This document shows positions 36,192-44,745 of a stretch of DNA of 64,000 nt, piece after piece. Source of the DNA: Haloarcula pellucida (lineage in GTDB: Archaea > Halobacteriota > Halobacteria > Halobacteriales > Haloarculaceae); assembly GCF_014647235.1 (NCBI RefSeq), contig NZ_BMOU01000007.1:127987-191986 (forward strand), given 5' to 3'. A program made the position numbers and the translations under genes. Position 1 is the first letter of the stretch. Every line of letters begins with the position of its first letter. Under the pieces are notes generated by a model. That model was not told the DNA's origin. It saw only the letters and a list, made by a program, of their open reading frames with translations, and made no database searches.

Positions 36192-37454
36192 TCAGTTCTC
36201 GGCCAGATGCTCCAGTACGGCCTCCGTGCTGTTGGCGACGGGTTCGGGGTCGTTGCCCGCCTCGGCGGCCGCGTCGGGGTCCTTGAGCAGGTGGCCCGTG
36301 GTCAGACAGACCACCGATTCGTCGTCTCCGACGACGCCGCGCTCGCGGAGTTTCCGGAGGCCGGCGAGCGAGGCGGCGGAGGCCGGTTCGACGCCGACGC
36401 CCTCGCCAGCGAGGTCACGCTGGGCCTCGGTGATCTCCTCGTCGGAGACGGCGACGGCCGTCCCGCCGGTCTCGCGGATGCCCGGCAGGGCCTTCGGGGC
36501 GTTGACGGGGTTGCCGATGCGGATAGCCGTCGCGCGGGTCTCGACGTCCTCCCAGCGGCGGGTCTCGTCGAGGCCCTCCTCGATGGCCTCGACCATCGGG
36601 GCGGCGCCCTCGGCCTGTGCGCCGGTGAGTTTCGGTACCTGCTCTTCGGTGATGGCACCGGCCTTGACGAGTTCGCGGAAGCACTTGTACAGCGCCGCGG
36701 TGTTGCCGGCGTTGCCGACCGGCAGGACGATGCGGTCGGGGTACTCGCCGTAGTCGGCGTAGTGCTCCTCCATGATTTCGAGGCCGATCGTCTTCTGGCC
36801 CTCTAGGCGGAACGGGTTCAGCGAGTTCAGGAGGTACGCCTCGCCGCGCTGAGCGAGGTCCTGTACGATGTCGAGACACTGGTCGAAGTTGCCGTCGACT
36901 TCGAGGATGCGGGCCTTGTGCAGGGCCGCCTGCGCGATCTTACCGGCGGCGACCTTCCCGGCGGGAAGCAAGACGAGCGTCTCCATCCCGCCGCGGGCGC
37001 CGTAGGCCGCGAGCGCCGCGGAGGTGTTCCCGGTCGAGGCACAGGCCAGTCGGCCGACGCCGACCTCTTTGGCGACCCGGACGCCGACGGTCATGCCGCG
37101 GTCCTTGAACGACCCGGTGGGGTTCATCCCCTCGTGTTTGACGCGGAGGCTCTCGACGCCCACCTCGTCCTCGATGCGCGGGACGCGGTGGAGCGGCGTG
37201 TTCCCCTCCGGGAGGGTGACGCCGACGTCGAACGGCAGCGCGTCGTGGTAGCGCCAGACGCCGGAGCCCTCGCCCTCGAAGTCCTCGAAGGTGGGGAGGT
37301 CGGCGTACCGGACCTCCAGCAGGCCGTCGCAGTGGTCGCAGGTGTAGCGGACGTCCGCGAAGGGCGCGAACGACTCGCCGCACTCGATACAGGCGAGCCA
37401 GACGCCGTCGTCGGCCGCCGACGGCACGTCGTCGGTGAGTTGCAGGTCAGCCAT
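36192..37454 (-). CDS. thrC: Threonine synthase
   Basis: A 420-residue PLP enzyme converting O-phosphohomoserine to threonine. An N-terminal zinc ribbon-like part has CIECGESF and CDHCDGLLE. The PLP lysine is in NPTGSFKDRGMTVGV, the phosphate-binding loop in PVGNAGNTAALYK, and CASTGNTSAALAAYGARGG is the substrate block. It stands alone, with its own short upstream region. Confidence 0.94.
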   Translation of the reverse strand: MADLQLTDDVPSAADDGVWLACIECGESFAPFADVRYTCDHCDGLLEVRYADLPTFEDFEGEGSGVWRYHDALPFDVGVTLPEGNTPLHRVPRIEDEVGVESLRVKHEGMNPTGSFKDRGMTVGVRVAKEVGVGRLACASTGNTSAALAAYGARGGMETLVLLPAGKVAAGKIAQAALHKARILEVDGNFDQCLDIVQDLAQRGEAYLLNSLNPFRLEGQKTIGLEIMEEHYADYGEYPDRIVLPVGNAGNTAALYKCFRELVKAGAITEEQVPKLTGAQAEGAAPMVEAIEEGLDETRRWEDVETRATAIRIGNPVNAPKALPGIRETGGTAVAVSDEEITEAQRDLAGEGVGVEPASAASLAGLRKLRERGVVGDDESVVCLTTGHLLKDPDAAAEAGNDPEPVANSTEAVLEHLAEN

Positions 37455-37550
37455 TGTTCGAGGTGATGGTCCGCCCGGGCAAAAGTCGGACGGTTACGGC
37501 CAGCAGGGAATCGGGACCGTGAGCCGGCGACGACGGCGTTCTCGGCGCGG

Positions 37551-37937
37551 TTAGACGTCGGTCGCGTCGAACTCGTCGATGCGGTCGTGGACCGCCGCGG
37601 TCCACTGGTCCAGCGTCTCGTGCATCAACTCGCGGGCCTCGTCGAGCGGCGTCGCGGTGTACTGATAGACGTGGCCGCCGCCGTCCAGCAAGCGTCGTTC
37701 GCGCTTCGCGAGGCCCTTCTCGCGGAGCGTCGACAGCGAGCGGTTGACGTTCGAACGGTCCCGGTCGAGTTCGGCGGCGAGTTCCTCGACGGTGCTACCC
37801 GGGGTGTCGAGCAGCGTCCGATAGGTCCGGACCTCGTGTCGCTGGACGCCGAAGACGCAGGCCATCACCTCGTCGAGCGGCGGTTCGTCGTCGACCATGA
37901 GTTCGCGGAAGGCGTCGGGCGATGGGTCGATTGCCAT
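37551..37937 (-). CDS. HTH transcriptional regulator, TrmB/MarR-like
   Basis: A 128-residue winged-helix protein. The helix-turn-helix is TVEELAAELDRDRSNVNRSLSTLREKGLAKRERR, followed by a wing with GGGHVYQYTA and a long C-terminal helix likely used for dimerisation. The ligand and target genes are unknown. The ATG at 37937 is chosen because the sequence before it does not look conserved. Confidence 0.82.
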   Translation of the reverse strand: MAIDPSPDAFRELMVDDEPPLDEVMACVFGVQRHEVRTYRTLLDTPGSTVEELAAELDRDRSNVNRSLSTLREKGLAKRERRLLDGGGHVYQYTATPLDEARELMHETLDQWTAAVHDRIDEFDATDV

Positions 37938-38014
37938 GTGCGAACGGATAGGCACGCGCCACGCATAAACGGGGCCGTTACCCGTAGCTCACCGGGTGAA
38001 ACCGGCGTTACCGC

Positions 38015-38245
38015 TCACTCCCGCCCGTAGCCCTGCCGCTCTAAACAGGTCCGCATCTCCTCGCGTGAATCGTGTTTGTGCAGTCGCGTCGGGGTATCGC
38101 AGTACCAGACGCCGTCGTAACGCAGCGTCACCTCGTGGGACTCCCCGAGGAACTCCGTGCGGACGACGACCCGTTGGCCGTCTTCGAGCGCGTCCAGTAG
38201 CGCTTCGACGTCGGCTTCGCCGGCGTCGACGACGAGTGGCTCCAT
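38015..38245 (-). CDS. Small haloarchaeal hypothetical protein
   Basis: A 76-residue acidic protein (MEPLVVDAGEADVEALLDAL start) with two predicted strands (RVVVRTEFLG; SHEVTLRYDGVWYCD) and a C-terminal helix ending in EEMRTCLERQGYG. The start at 38245 is supported by TATAAA on the same strand at 38271-38276, about 29 bp upstream. No function can be assigned. Confidence 0.7.
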   Translation of the reverse strand: MEPLVVDAGEADVEALLDALEDGQRVVVRTEFLGESHEVTLRYDGVWYCDTPTRLHKHDSREEMRTCLERQGYGRE

Positions 38246-38457
38246 TGCGTGGCGGTACCAGCGCCATCGGTTTATACTGTCGGGCACTCGCACCTGAGTT
38301 GTCAACTCCTTTATAGGAGCGTGTGTCACACGGGCGCACGACCGGCGAACAGTTATGGTCGCCGGTCGCTCCACCTATCTAACCGTTCCCCGTCGGTGTG
38401 TCGGTGCCACGCTGGCGAGGTACCGCTATTTCCCAGAGTTGGGTAGCCCGGCATACG

Positions 38458-40527
38458 ATGCACGACAGACGCACGGTCCTCGCGGGGACGTTCGGGACGC
38501 TGGCGGCGCTCGCCGGCTGTCAGGGCCTCGGCGGGACGGAGACGACGCCTACGGACGCGGCGACGGACGCCTCGACGCGAACGCCCACCGGGACATCGAC
38601 CGAGACCAGTAGCGGTAGCGACGTCGACTACGGCGGTTGGTTCTCCGACACCGACAACTTCGACGGGACGACCGACCTGCGCGGCGAGTCGTCGGTGACC
38701 GTCGCCGTCGGCGCGGAGGGCAACGGCGGGGACTTCGCGTTCGACCCGCCGGCCATCCACGTCGACCCCGGAACGACGGTCGTCTGGGAGTGGACCGGCA
38801 ACGGCGGGAGCCACAACGTCGTCGCCGAGGACGGGTCCTTCGAGAGCGGCGACCCGGTCGGGGAGGCCGGTGCGGCGTACGAGCGCTCGTTCGACAGCGA
38901 GGGCATCCACCTGTACTTCTGTACTCCCCACCGCTCGCTCGGGATGAAAGGCGCCGTCGTCGTCGGCGACCCCTCGGGCGGTGGCGGTGGCCAGACCGCG
39001 GCCTACGACTTCGCGGCGGCGACGTTCGACGCCTACTGGTACTCGCTGTACAACATGAGCACGAACATCGCGATGAGCGCCAACGGCGTCCCCTTCCCGC
39101 TGAACGAGCAGATGGAACAGATGCGGGACCAGCGCCTTCCTGCGATGCTCGAACGGGCCGCAGTCGAGCGCCCGCCGATTACGGATCCCAATCTCTCGTT
39201 TGCGGCGTTTACCGAGGGCGACCCACACTTCACGCAGCGGCCGGTACTGGAGGACGATACCGGCCGACCGGACGCGAAGACGCTCGCGTGGGACAAGAGC
39301 GAGTCCTCCGGCGTCGTCAGCCCATCGTCGCTGGCGTGGACACACCTCAAGGGCGTCACCTGGGCGAAGAACTTCCAGAAGCACTTCGATCTGCTGCCGA
39401 CGGAGATGGCCCCACGGTTCCGGGCCCAGTTGCTCTCGACGCTGGGACAGATAGGTATCAACGCCGCGATTCTCGTCGGCGGGTCCCGCGGGAACGGGGC
39501 GTTGACCCACGGCGATAGCTGGGAGTTCCTCTCGGAGTACCGGCCGGCAGAGGGCCGTATCGAGGACGAGACGCGCCGACCCCATCACCACGCCGCGATG
39601 ACGTGGTTCCTCTCGGACATGAGTAGCCTCGCACAGAACGGCTGGTTCGGGTACGTCAACCCCCGGCCGCTGCTCCCCAGCGAGGCCGGTGCGGACGCCG
39701 TCTTCGAGACGGACGTCGGTATACAGGAGATTACCGACGGGGTCGCCCGGACGACGATGGACCTGTTCAGCCCCGAGGACGTGGCCCAACAGGAGTCGAC
39801 CCGCTCGGTCGGACTGATGCTCGGTGCGGTCGGGTACTACGGGCCGCAGGCTGGCACCGAGGACGACCTGAATGCCGCCGCCGACTACGCGAATGGCCTC
39901 GCGAGCGTCGTCCAGTCGAACCTCGCGGGCAACGGGAAAGTCGAGAACGGCGCGGCCAATCAAGCGGCCACGCAGGGCATGGTGGCACAGGGCCTGCTGT
40001 GGGCCTCCCAGATGGACGGCGTCGACCACACCGACACCGCGGGCGACGTGGTCGGCTACATGGTCGACGAACTGTGGGACGACGACGCCGGCACCTTCGC
40101 CTCCGGGACGGGCGATTCGACGTACGCCATCACCGCGCGGGACGCCGGGGACATCACCGGCGGTCTCAACGCCGCCGACGCCGTGTTGGGGAACTCGGAC
40201 GTGCGACCGCTGTTCGCGCGCTTCTTCGACAGCACGTTCAACACCGGCCGACTCCAGCGTGCCCAGCGCCCGCCGTCGGTGAGCCAGTCGAAGGGGAACG
40301 AACCGCCGCTCCCGCCGAAGGCCGGCGGCGAGTTCGGGCAGGCCAGCGTCTACAACGGGGAAGTCGCGTACGACACCGAGGCCGGCGAGTGGTCGGTCAC
40401 CGACGACCGGTTCTACACCGCCGACGCCCTCTATCTCGCCAATCAGGACATCTGGGTCGGTAACTGGGGCGGCGAGTTCTATCAGGGCCGTGGTGTGCCC
40501 GGACAGAGCGACGACCCGCCGAACTGA
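38458..40527 (+). CDS. Halocyanin-domain lipoprotein fused to a large unknown domain
   Basis: A 689-residue exported lipoprotein: Tat-like DRRTVLAG, hydrophobic stretch and lipobox LAGC (Cys21). After a Thr/Ser-rich linker, residues about 60-170 are a type 1 copper (halocyanin) domain with ligands His119 (GGSHNVV), Cys155, His158 and Met163 (YFCTPHRSLGMKG). The remaining about 500 residues form a mostly helical domain I do not recognise, with motifs such as SLAWTHLKGVTWAKNFQKHF, RPHHHAAMTWFLSDM and ITARDAGDITGGLNAADAVLG. The copper domain probably passes electrons to or from it. The ATG at 38458 gives the signal peptide at the very N-terminus. Confidence 0.8.
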   Translation: MHDRRTVLAGTFGTLAALAGCQGLGGTETTPTDAATDASTRTPTGTSTETSSGSDVDYGGWFSDTDNFDGTTDLRGESSVTVAVGAEGNGGDFAFDPPAIHVDPGTTVVWEWTGNGGSHNVVAEDGSFESGDPVGEAGAAYERSFDSEGIHLYFCTPHRSLGMKGAVVVGDPSGGGGGQTAAYDFAAATFDAYWYSLYNMSTNIAMSANGVPFPLNEQMEQMRDQRLPAMLERAAVERPPITDPNLSFAAFTEGDPHFTQRPVLEDDTGRPDAKTLAWDKSESSGVVSPSSLAWTHLKGVTWAKNFQKHFDLLPTEMAPRFRAQLLSTLGQIGINAAILVGGSRGNGALTHGDSWEFLSEYRPAEGRIEDETRRPHHHAAMTWFLSDMSSLAQNGWFGYVNPRPLLPSEAGADAVFETDVGIQEITDGVARTTMDLFSPEDVAQQESTRSVGLMLGAVGYYGPQAGTEDDLNAAADYANGLASVVQSNLAGNGKVENGAANQAATQGMVAQGLLWASQMDGVDHTDTAGDVVGYMVDELWDDDAGTFASGTGDSTYAITARDAGDITGGLNAADAVLGNSDVRPLFARFFDSTFNTGRLQRAQRPPSVSQSKGNEPPLPPKAGGEFGQASVYNGEVAYDTEAGEWSVTDDRFYTADALYLANQDIWVGNWGGEFYQGRGVPGQSDDPPN

Positions 40528-40551
40528 CGGTTCGGGTGCTAACTGTTCCCA

Positions 40552-40735
40552 AACGTATCGAAAAGGGTACCGTTTCGACTGGAACCGGACGATTCAGGTA
40601 CGACCGAAACTGTGCCGACAGGTCACGAACGTATCGAAAAGGGCACCGTTTCGACTGGAACCGGGCGATTCAGGCACGGCCGAAACTGTGTCAACAGGTC
40701 ACGAACGTATCGAAAAGGGTAGCGTTTCGGGTGGA
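40552..40735. repeat. 76-nt tandem repeat, about 2.4 copies
   Basis: The block starting AACGTATCGAAAAGGG occurs at 40552, 40628 and 40704, exactly 76 nt apart; the first two copies are complete with a few substitutions and the third stops after about 30 nt. Because 76 is not a multiple of three, and substitutions are spread evenly, it is not coding. Each copy can fold: CGAAA...TTTCG around GGTACC-like centres, and GTTTCG...CGAAAC across the unit. It lies just after the halocyanin-fusion gene. Confidence 0.85.
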
Positions 40736-40950
40736 GCCAAGCAGTCTATCGGCGACGACGTGGGCGTCACCGTCGTCAACCCGACGGAAATCCGCTCGAC
40801 GTTCGGCAGCGAGGGGGACAAACTGTTCGTCCACTTATGCAACCCATAACAGTACATATGTGGTATTTTCCCCAATTAGCCAAAAAATCTAGCCACAGTT
40901 TACCACAGAATGTTTAATACCTAGTTCTGCTAGTCAGCAGACGTTGGAGA
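40736..40950. other. Intergenic, GC drops sharply
   Basis: The first 110 bp are GC-rich; the open frame there (ending at 40849) starts inside the 76-nt repeat and is probably not a gene. From about 40845 to 40940 the DNA is AT-rich, with TTTAATAC at 40913-40920 as likely promoter of the small gene at 40951. Confidence 0.5.
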
Positions 40951-41130
40951 ATGTCATCCAAGTCCTTCACGACGGCGCTGACACTGTACCGTAGCAGGAC
41001 GTACACGCTGGAGCAGGCGGCCGGGTTCAGCGGGCTTTCGACCGGCGAGATGGCGTCCGCACTCCGGTCGCGCGGCATCGACGTACGTGAAGCCGACGAG
41101 CAGTCGCTCCCGGAGAGCGTCGGCAGATAG
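40951..41130 (+). CDS. Small haloarchaeal HTH-like protein
   Basis: A 59-residue protein, MSSKSFTTALTLYRSRTYTLEQAAGF onward (given in part), with GLSTGEMASALRSRGIDVRE. The pattern of a helix (LEQAAGFSGLS) followed by EMASALRSRG resembles short haloarchaeal proteins with a single helix-turn-helix-like unit, related to antitoxin-type UPF0175 folds. No toxin partner is adjacent. A TTTAATAC box lies about 35 bp upstream. Confidence 0.65.
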   Translation: MSSKSFTTALTLYRSRTYTLEQAAGFSGLSTGEMASALRSRGIDVREADEQSLPESVGR

Positions 41131-41301
41131 ACACAGTCGGGCCGCGTCACCCTCTCGTTCAGACTGATGGCGCGAAAAACGCGGGAACGAGGCCGCTCAC
41201 ACCCGCTGGTCGGTCACGGGATCTAGTCAGTCACTCCGACAGTCCGATTTGGGTATGAAGACAGTGCCGGGGAGGAAAATAGCATTATGCGGCAATATTT
41301 G
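41131..41301. other. Intergenic, transition into a low-GC patch
   Basis: About 170 bp with no gene. GC content falls from about 41240 onward and stays low until about 41660, unlike the rest of the window. Confidence 0.5.
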
Positions 41302-41574
41302 TTAGTCTATGATCAGGATACACAGGACTGAAATGAAATATATGAAAGATCTTAGATTCATTCCATTATAGTTGGCTATTGGTAATATCCCAACTAATTG
41401 AGACATGATTGCGACAAAGACAGCTGAGAAGACGAAGAGTGATGAAAGACCGGATAAAAGCATGCCCATTGCGAAAATCGTCAGCGAGAACAATATGAGT
41501 ACGTCACTTCTCGATATAGAATACCGGCTTAAGACTGATCGGTAGATGGGGAGACCTGTCTTCATCGTCGGCAT
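41302..41574 (-). CDS. Small membrane protein in a low-GC patch
   Basis: A 90-residue protein starting MPTMKTGLPIYRSVL, with hydrophobic segments DVLILFSLTIFAMGMLLSG, LFVFSAVFVAIMSQLVGIL and SFIYFISVLCILI, i.e. two or three membrane helices. Codon use is AT-rich and the protein is not acidic, unlike its neighbours. AAACATCAAATG and TTTATATAATAC upstream (about 41620-41640) give a good promoter. No family is recognised. The composition suggests recent acquisition. Confidence 0.65.
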   Translation of the reverse strand: MPTMKTGLPIYRSVLSRYSISRSDVLILFSLTIFAMGMLLSGLSSLFVFSAVFVAIMSQLVGILPIANYNGMNLRSFIYFISVLCILIID

Positions 41575-41675
41575 TGATTCTACATTTCTCTCGAATGGGC
41601 ATGTTACTTTTGCTCTGTGTATTATATAAACATCAAATGTATAGGTCGTGAATAGATCGTGCCGATTTTTCGAGG

Positions 41676-42563
41676 CTACGCCGTCTCGGCCAGCCACGCA
41701 AGCAGCCCTTTCTGAGCGTGCAGGCGGTTCTCCGCCTGGTCCCAGACGACGGCGTTGTCCGACTCGATGACCTCGTCGGTGACCTCCTCGCCGCGGTGGG
41801 CGGGCAGGCAGTGCATGAGCGTGCGGTCGCCCAGCAGATCCGTGGTAATCTGGAAGCCGTCGAAGTCGTCCAGTTTCTCGTGGCGGCGGTCTTCCTGTCC
41901 CATACTGACGAAGACGTCCGTGTAGACGACGTCGGCCCCGTCGACGGCCGCCTCGGGGTCGTTCGTGGTCTCGGGGACGTTCCCGAACTCGGCGGCCCGG
42001 TCCAGTACCTCGTCGGACACCTCGTAGCCCGCAGGCGTGGCGACGGTGAGGTCGAGACCCGTCATCGCCGCGCCCAGCACGAACGACTGGCAGACGTTGT
42101 TGCCGTCGCCGACCCACGCCACGTCCACGTCGAAGCCGCCGAACTCCTCACGAATCGTGAGCAGATCGGCGAGCGTCTGGCAGGGGTGGGCGTCGTCGGT
42201 CAACGCGTTGATGACCGGTACGTCGCTGTATGCGGCCAGTTCCTCGGCGTCCTCGTGGTCGAAGACGCGGGCCATCACGAAGTCGACGTAACGGGCCAGC
42301 GCTCGCGACGTGTCCTTGACCGGTTCGCCGTGGCCCAGATGGATGTCGTCGGGGCCGAGAAAGAGGGCGTGGCCGCCCAGTTGGGTCATCCCCGTCTCGA
42401 AGGACACGCGGGTTCGCGTCGAGGGCTTCTCGAATATCATCCCCAGCGTCTGCTGGTCCAGCAGGTCCTCGTAGTCGCCGGGGTCGGCTTTGATTTCGGC
42501 CGCGCGAGCGAGCACGGCGGACAGTTCGTCGGTCGTGAGGTCGTCGACGTCGAGCAGGTGCAT
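41676..42563 (-). CDS. argF: Ornithine carbamoyltransferase
   Basis: A 295-residue enzyme making citrulline from ornithine and carbamoyl phosphate. The phosphate-binding motif is FEKPSTRTRVSFE, the carbamoyl block DDAHPCQTLADLLTI, and the ornithine block VYTDVFVSMGQE with HCLPAHRGEEV. The ATG at 42563 lies two bases before the stop of the preceding argE. It is the last gene of the arginine operon. Confidence 0.95.
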   Translation of the reverse strand: MHLLDVDDLTTDELSAVLARAAEIKADPGDYEDLLDQQTLGMIFEKPSTRTRVSFETGMTQLGGHALFLGPDDIHLGHGEPVKDTSRALARYVDFVMARVFDHEDAEELAAYSDVPVINALTDDAHPCQTLADLLTIREEFGGFDVDVAWVGDGNNVCQSFVLGAAMTGLDLTVATPAGYEVSDEVLDRAAEFGNVPETTNDPEAAVDGADVVYTDVFVSMGQEDRRHEKLDDFDGFQITTDLLGDRTLMHCLPAHRGEEVTDEVIESDNAVVWDQAENRLHAQKGLLAWLAETA

Positions 42564-42565
42564 AG

Positions 42566-43621
42566 TTACAGGAGGCGTTCGGTGACGTCCGTGAGGACGC
42601 CGACCGCGCGGTCGTACTCCGCGAGGTGGATGTGTTCGTTCGGCGCGTGGTCGAGGTCGGAGTCGCCGGGGCCGTAGGTCGCCATCGGGCAGTCCCACGC
42701 CTTCGCGAAGACGTTCATGTCGCTGGTGCCGGTCTTGCGGAGCAGCGTCGGGTCGCCGCCGTGCTGGCGGATGGCGGCCCGGAACGCCCGCGCGACCGGG
42801 GTCCGCGGACTCTGCATGACGGGTTCGACCTTGTCGTCCCAGTGGACCGTGCCGTTGGTGAGGTGACCGTCGGCGATTTCGCGAATCTCGTCGGTGGTGT
42901 ACTCCGGAGGGACCCGTAGCTGTACGTCCATCGTCGCCTCGACTGAGAGGCCGTCCTCGGAGATGCCGCCGTCGATGTCGACGGGCTTACAGGTGACCCG
43001 CTCGAAGACGGGCACCCACTCGTCGGGGTCGAACTCGTCCTCGACGGCGGCCCACCAGTCGATGGCGTCCTGGATGGCGTTGTTCTCCGGGCGCGAGGAG
43101 TGGCCGGACTCGCTGGTGGCGACGTAGGTCCCACCGAGCAGTCCTCGGTACCCCAGCGTGATGCCCTCCCAGCCGGAGGGCTCGCCGTTGACGACGGCGT
43201 CCGGTTCGGCGTCGCGGTCAGAGACGAGGTACCGAGCGCCGCGGGAGTCGACCTCCTCGCCGACGACGCCGACGAAGGAGGCCCCGGTGCGGACGGCGGC
43301 GACGGCCATCGAACACAGCGGTCCCTTGGCGTCGACGCTGCCGCGGCCCCACAGTACGTCGCCCTCGTCGGTCTCCTCGATACGGACCGGAATGTCCCCC
43401 GGCACGGTGTCGACGTGGGAGGTCAGGAGGACGCCGTCGTCGGCCGGCGCGCGCACGTTGCCGATGTCGTCTATCCACACCTCGCGGTCGTGGGCCTCGA
43501 AGAACTCGACGAGACGTTCGGCGGCCTCGCGTTCCTCGGGGGTGACCGAGGGGATGCGCACGACGTCTTCGAGCAGTTCGCGGGCCTCGGTGTCGGCCTC
43601 CTCGACGGCCGCTTCGCTCAT
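42566..43621 (-). CDS. argE: [LysW]-ornithine/lysine hydrolase, M20 peptidase family
   Basis: A 351-residue zinc hydrolase expected to release ornithine from the ArgW/LysW carrier protein (ArgE/LysK). Metal ligands are in LLTSHVDTVPG, WGRGSVDAKGPLCSM and the catalytic GVVGEEVDSRG; the C-terminal ligand is in HAPNEHIHLAEYDRAV. The ATG at 43621 overlaps the argD stop by four bases. Haloarchaeal forms of this enzyme may serve both arginine and lysine-type substrates. Confidence 0.9.
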   Translation of the reverse strand: MSEAAVEEADTEARELLEDVVRIPSVTPEEREAAERLVEFFEAHDREVWIDDIGNVRAPADDGVLLTSHVDTVPGDIPVRIEETDEGDVLWGRGSVDAKGPLCSMAVAAVRTGASFVGVVGEEVDSRGARYLVSDRDAEPDAVVNGEPSGWEGITLGYRGLLGGTYVATSESGHSSRPENNAIQDAIDWWAAVEDEFDPDEWVPVFERVTCKPVDIDGGISEDGLSVEATMDVQLRVPPEYTTDEIREIADGHLTNGTVHWDDKVEPVMQSPRTPVARAFRAAIRQHGGDPTLLRKTGTSDMNVFAKAWDCPMATYGPGDSDLDHAPNEHIHLAEYDRAVGVLTDVTERLL

Positions 43622-44745
43622 CCCACCACCTCTGCCATGGCCTCGACCACCTCGTCGGCGTGGGCCTCGTCGATGGTCAGCGGCGGGAGCAGACGCACGA
43701 CGGTTCGACCCGCCGGCAGCGCGAGGATGCCGTGGTTCAGCGCGAGTTGCTTCAATGCCTTGTTCGCGCCGCGGCCGACTTCGACGCCGATCATCAGTCC
43801 TTCGCCGCGGATGTCCCGCACCTCGTCGCCGATGGCCGCCGCCAGTTCCGTCTGGAGGTACTCGCCCATGGCGGCGGCGTTCTCGGGGACGTCGTCCTCG
43901 GCGATGGTCGAGACTGTCGCCCCGGCGGCCGCCGAGATGACCGGGCCACCGGAGAACGTCGAGGCGTGTGAGCCGTAGTTCTCGGCGATCCAGTCGCGAC
44001 ACAGCGTCGCACCGACGGGGAAGCCGTTGCCCAACCCCTTCGCCGACGTGATCATGTCGGGCGTGACGTTCGCCCGCTGAGAGTTCCACAGCGCGCCGGT
44101 TCGGCCCATGCCGGTCTGGACCTCGTCGAAGACGAGCGCCGCGCCAGCGTCCTCGGTAATCTCTCGGGCCGCGTCGAGGTACCCCGCCGACGCGGGGTTG
44201 ATACCGCCCTCGCCCTGTACGGGTTCGACGATGAACGCGGCGGTGTCCTCGTCGACCGCTTCGTCCAGCGCTTCGGCGTCGTCGTAGGGGACGAACTCCA
44301 CGTCGCCGATGAGCGGTTCGTAGGGCTTCTTGTACTTGTTCTTCCACGTGGTCGCGAGCGCCCCCATCGTGCGGCCGTGAAAGCCCTGCATCGTCGCGAC
44401 GATTTTGGAGTTCCCGGTCGCAGAGCGCGCGAACTTCAGCGCCGCCTCGTTGGCCTCTGTCCCGGAGTTACAGAGCCACGTCTTGTCGATGGGGTCCGGT
44501 GCGGTGTCGGCGAGCAGTTCGTACAGGGCCGTCCGCTGGGCGTTGGGGTAGGAAGCCTGTACGTAGGTCAGTTTCTCGAACTGCTCGGTGACCGCGTCCT
44601 GTACCGCGGGGTGGCCGTGTCCGAGGGGGACGCAGGCGTAGGACGCACCCATGTCGAGGTACTCCGTACCGTTGTCGCCGTAGACGTAGGCACCGTCGCC
44701 GCGTTCTATCTGGATGGGTTTCTCGTTGAAGACGAAGCCGCTCAT
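43618..44745 (-). CDS. argD: [LysW]-glutamate-semialdehyde aminotransferase (ArgD/LysJ)
   Basis: A 375-residue PLP class III aminotransferase. Key blocks are NSGTEANEAALKFARSATG, GFHGRTMGALATTWK, VEPVQGEGGINPA, FDEVQTGMGRTG and the Schiff-base lysine in MITSAKGLGNGFPVGA. In the carrier route it aminates the semialdehyde bound to LysW. Four-base overlaps join it to both argB and argE. Confidence 0.93.
   Translation of the reverse strand: MSGFVFNEKPIQIERGDGAYVYGDNGTEYLDMGASYACVPLGHGHPAVQDAVTEQFEKLTYVQASYPNAQRTALYELLADTAPDPIDKTWLCNSGTEANEAALKFARSATGNSKIVATMQGFHGRTMGALATTWKNKYKKPYEPLIGDVEFVPYDDAEALDEAVDEDTAAFIVEPVQGEGGINPASAGYLDAAREITEDAGAALVFDEVQTGMGRTGALWNSQRANVTPDMITSAKGLGNGFPVGATLCRDWIAENYGSHASTFSGGPVISAAAGATVSTIAEDDVPENAAAMGEYLQTELAAAIGDEVRDIRGEGLMIGVEVGRGANKALKQLALNHGILALPAGRTVVRLLPPLTIDEAHADEVVEAMAEVVG

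Noticed and set aside
40490-40849. Open frame running through the 76-nt repeat
   Set aside because: The repeat length is not a multiple of three, so each copy would be read in a different frame; no start signal and no protein-like conservation between copies.
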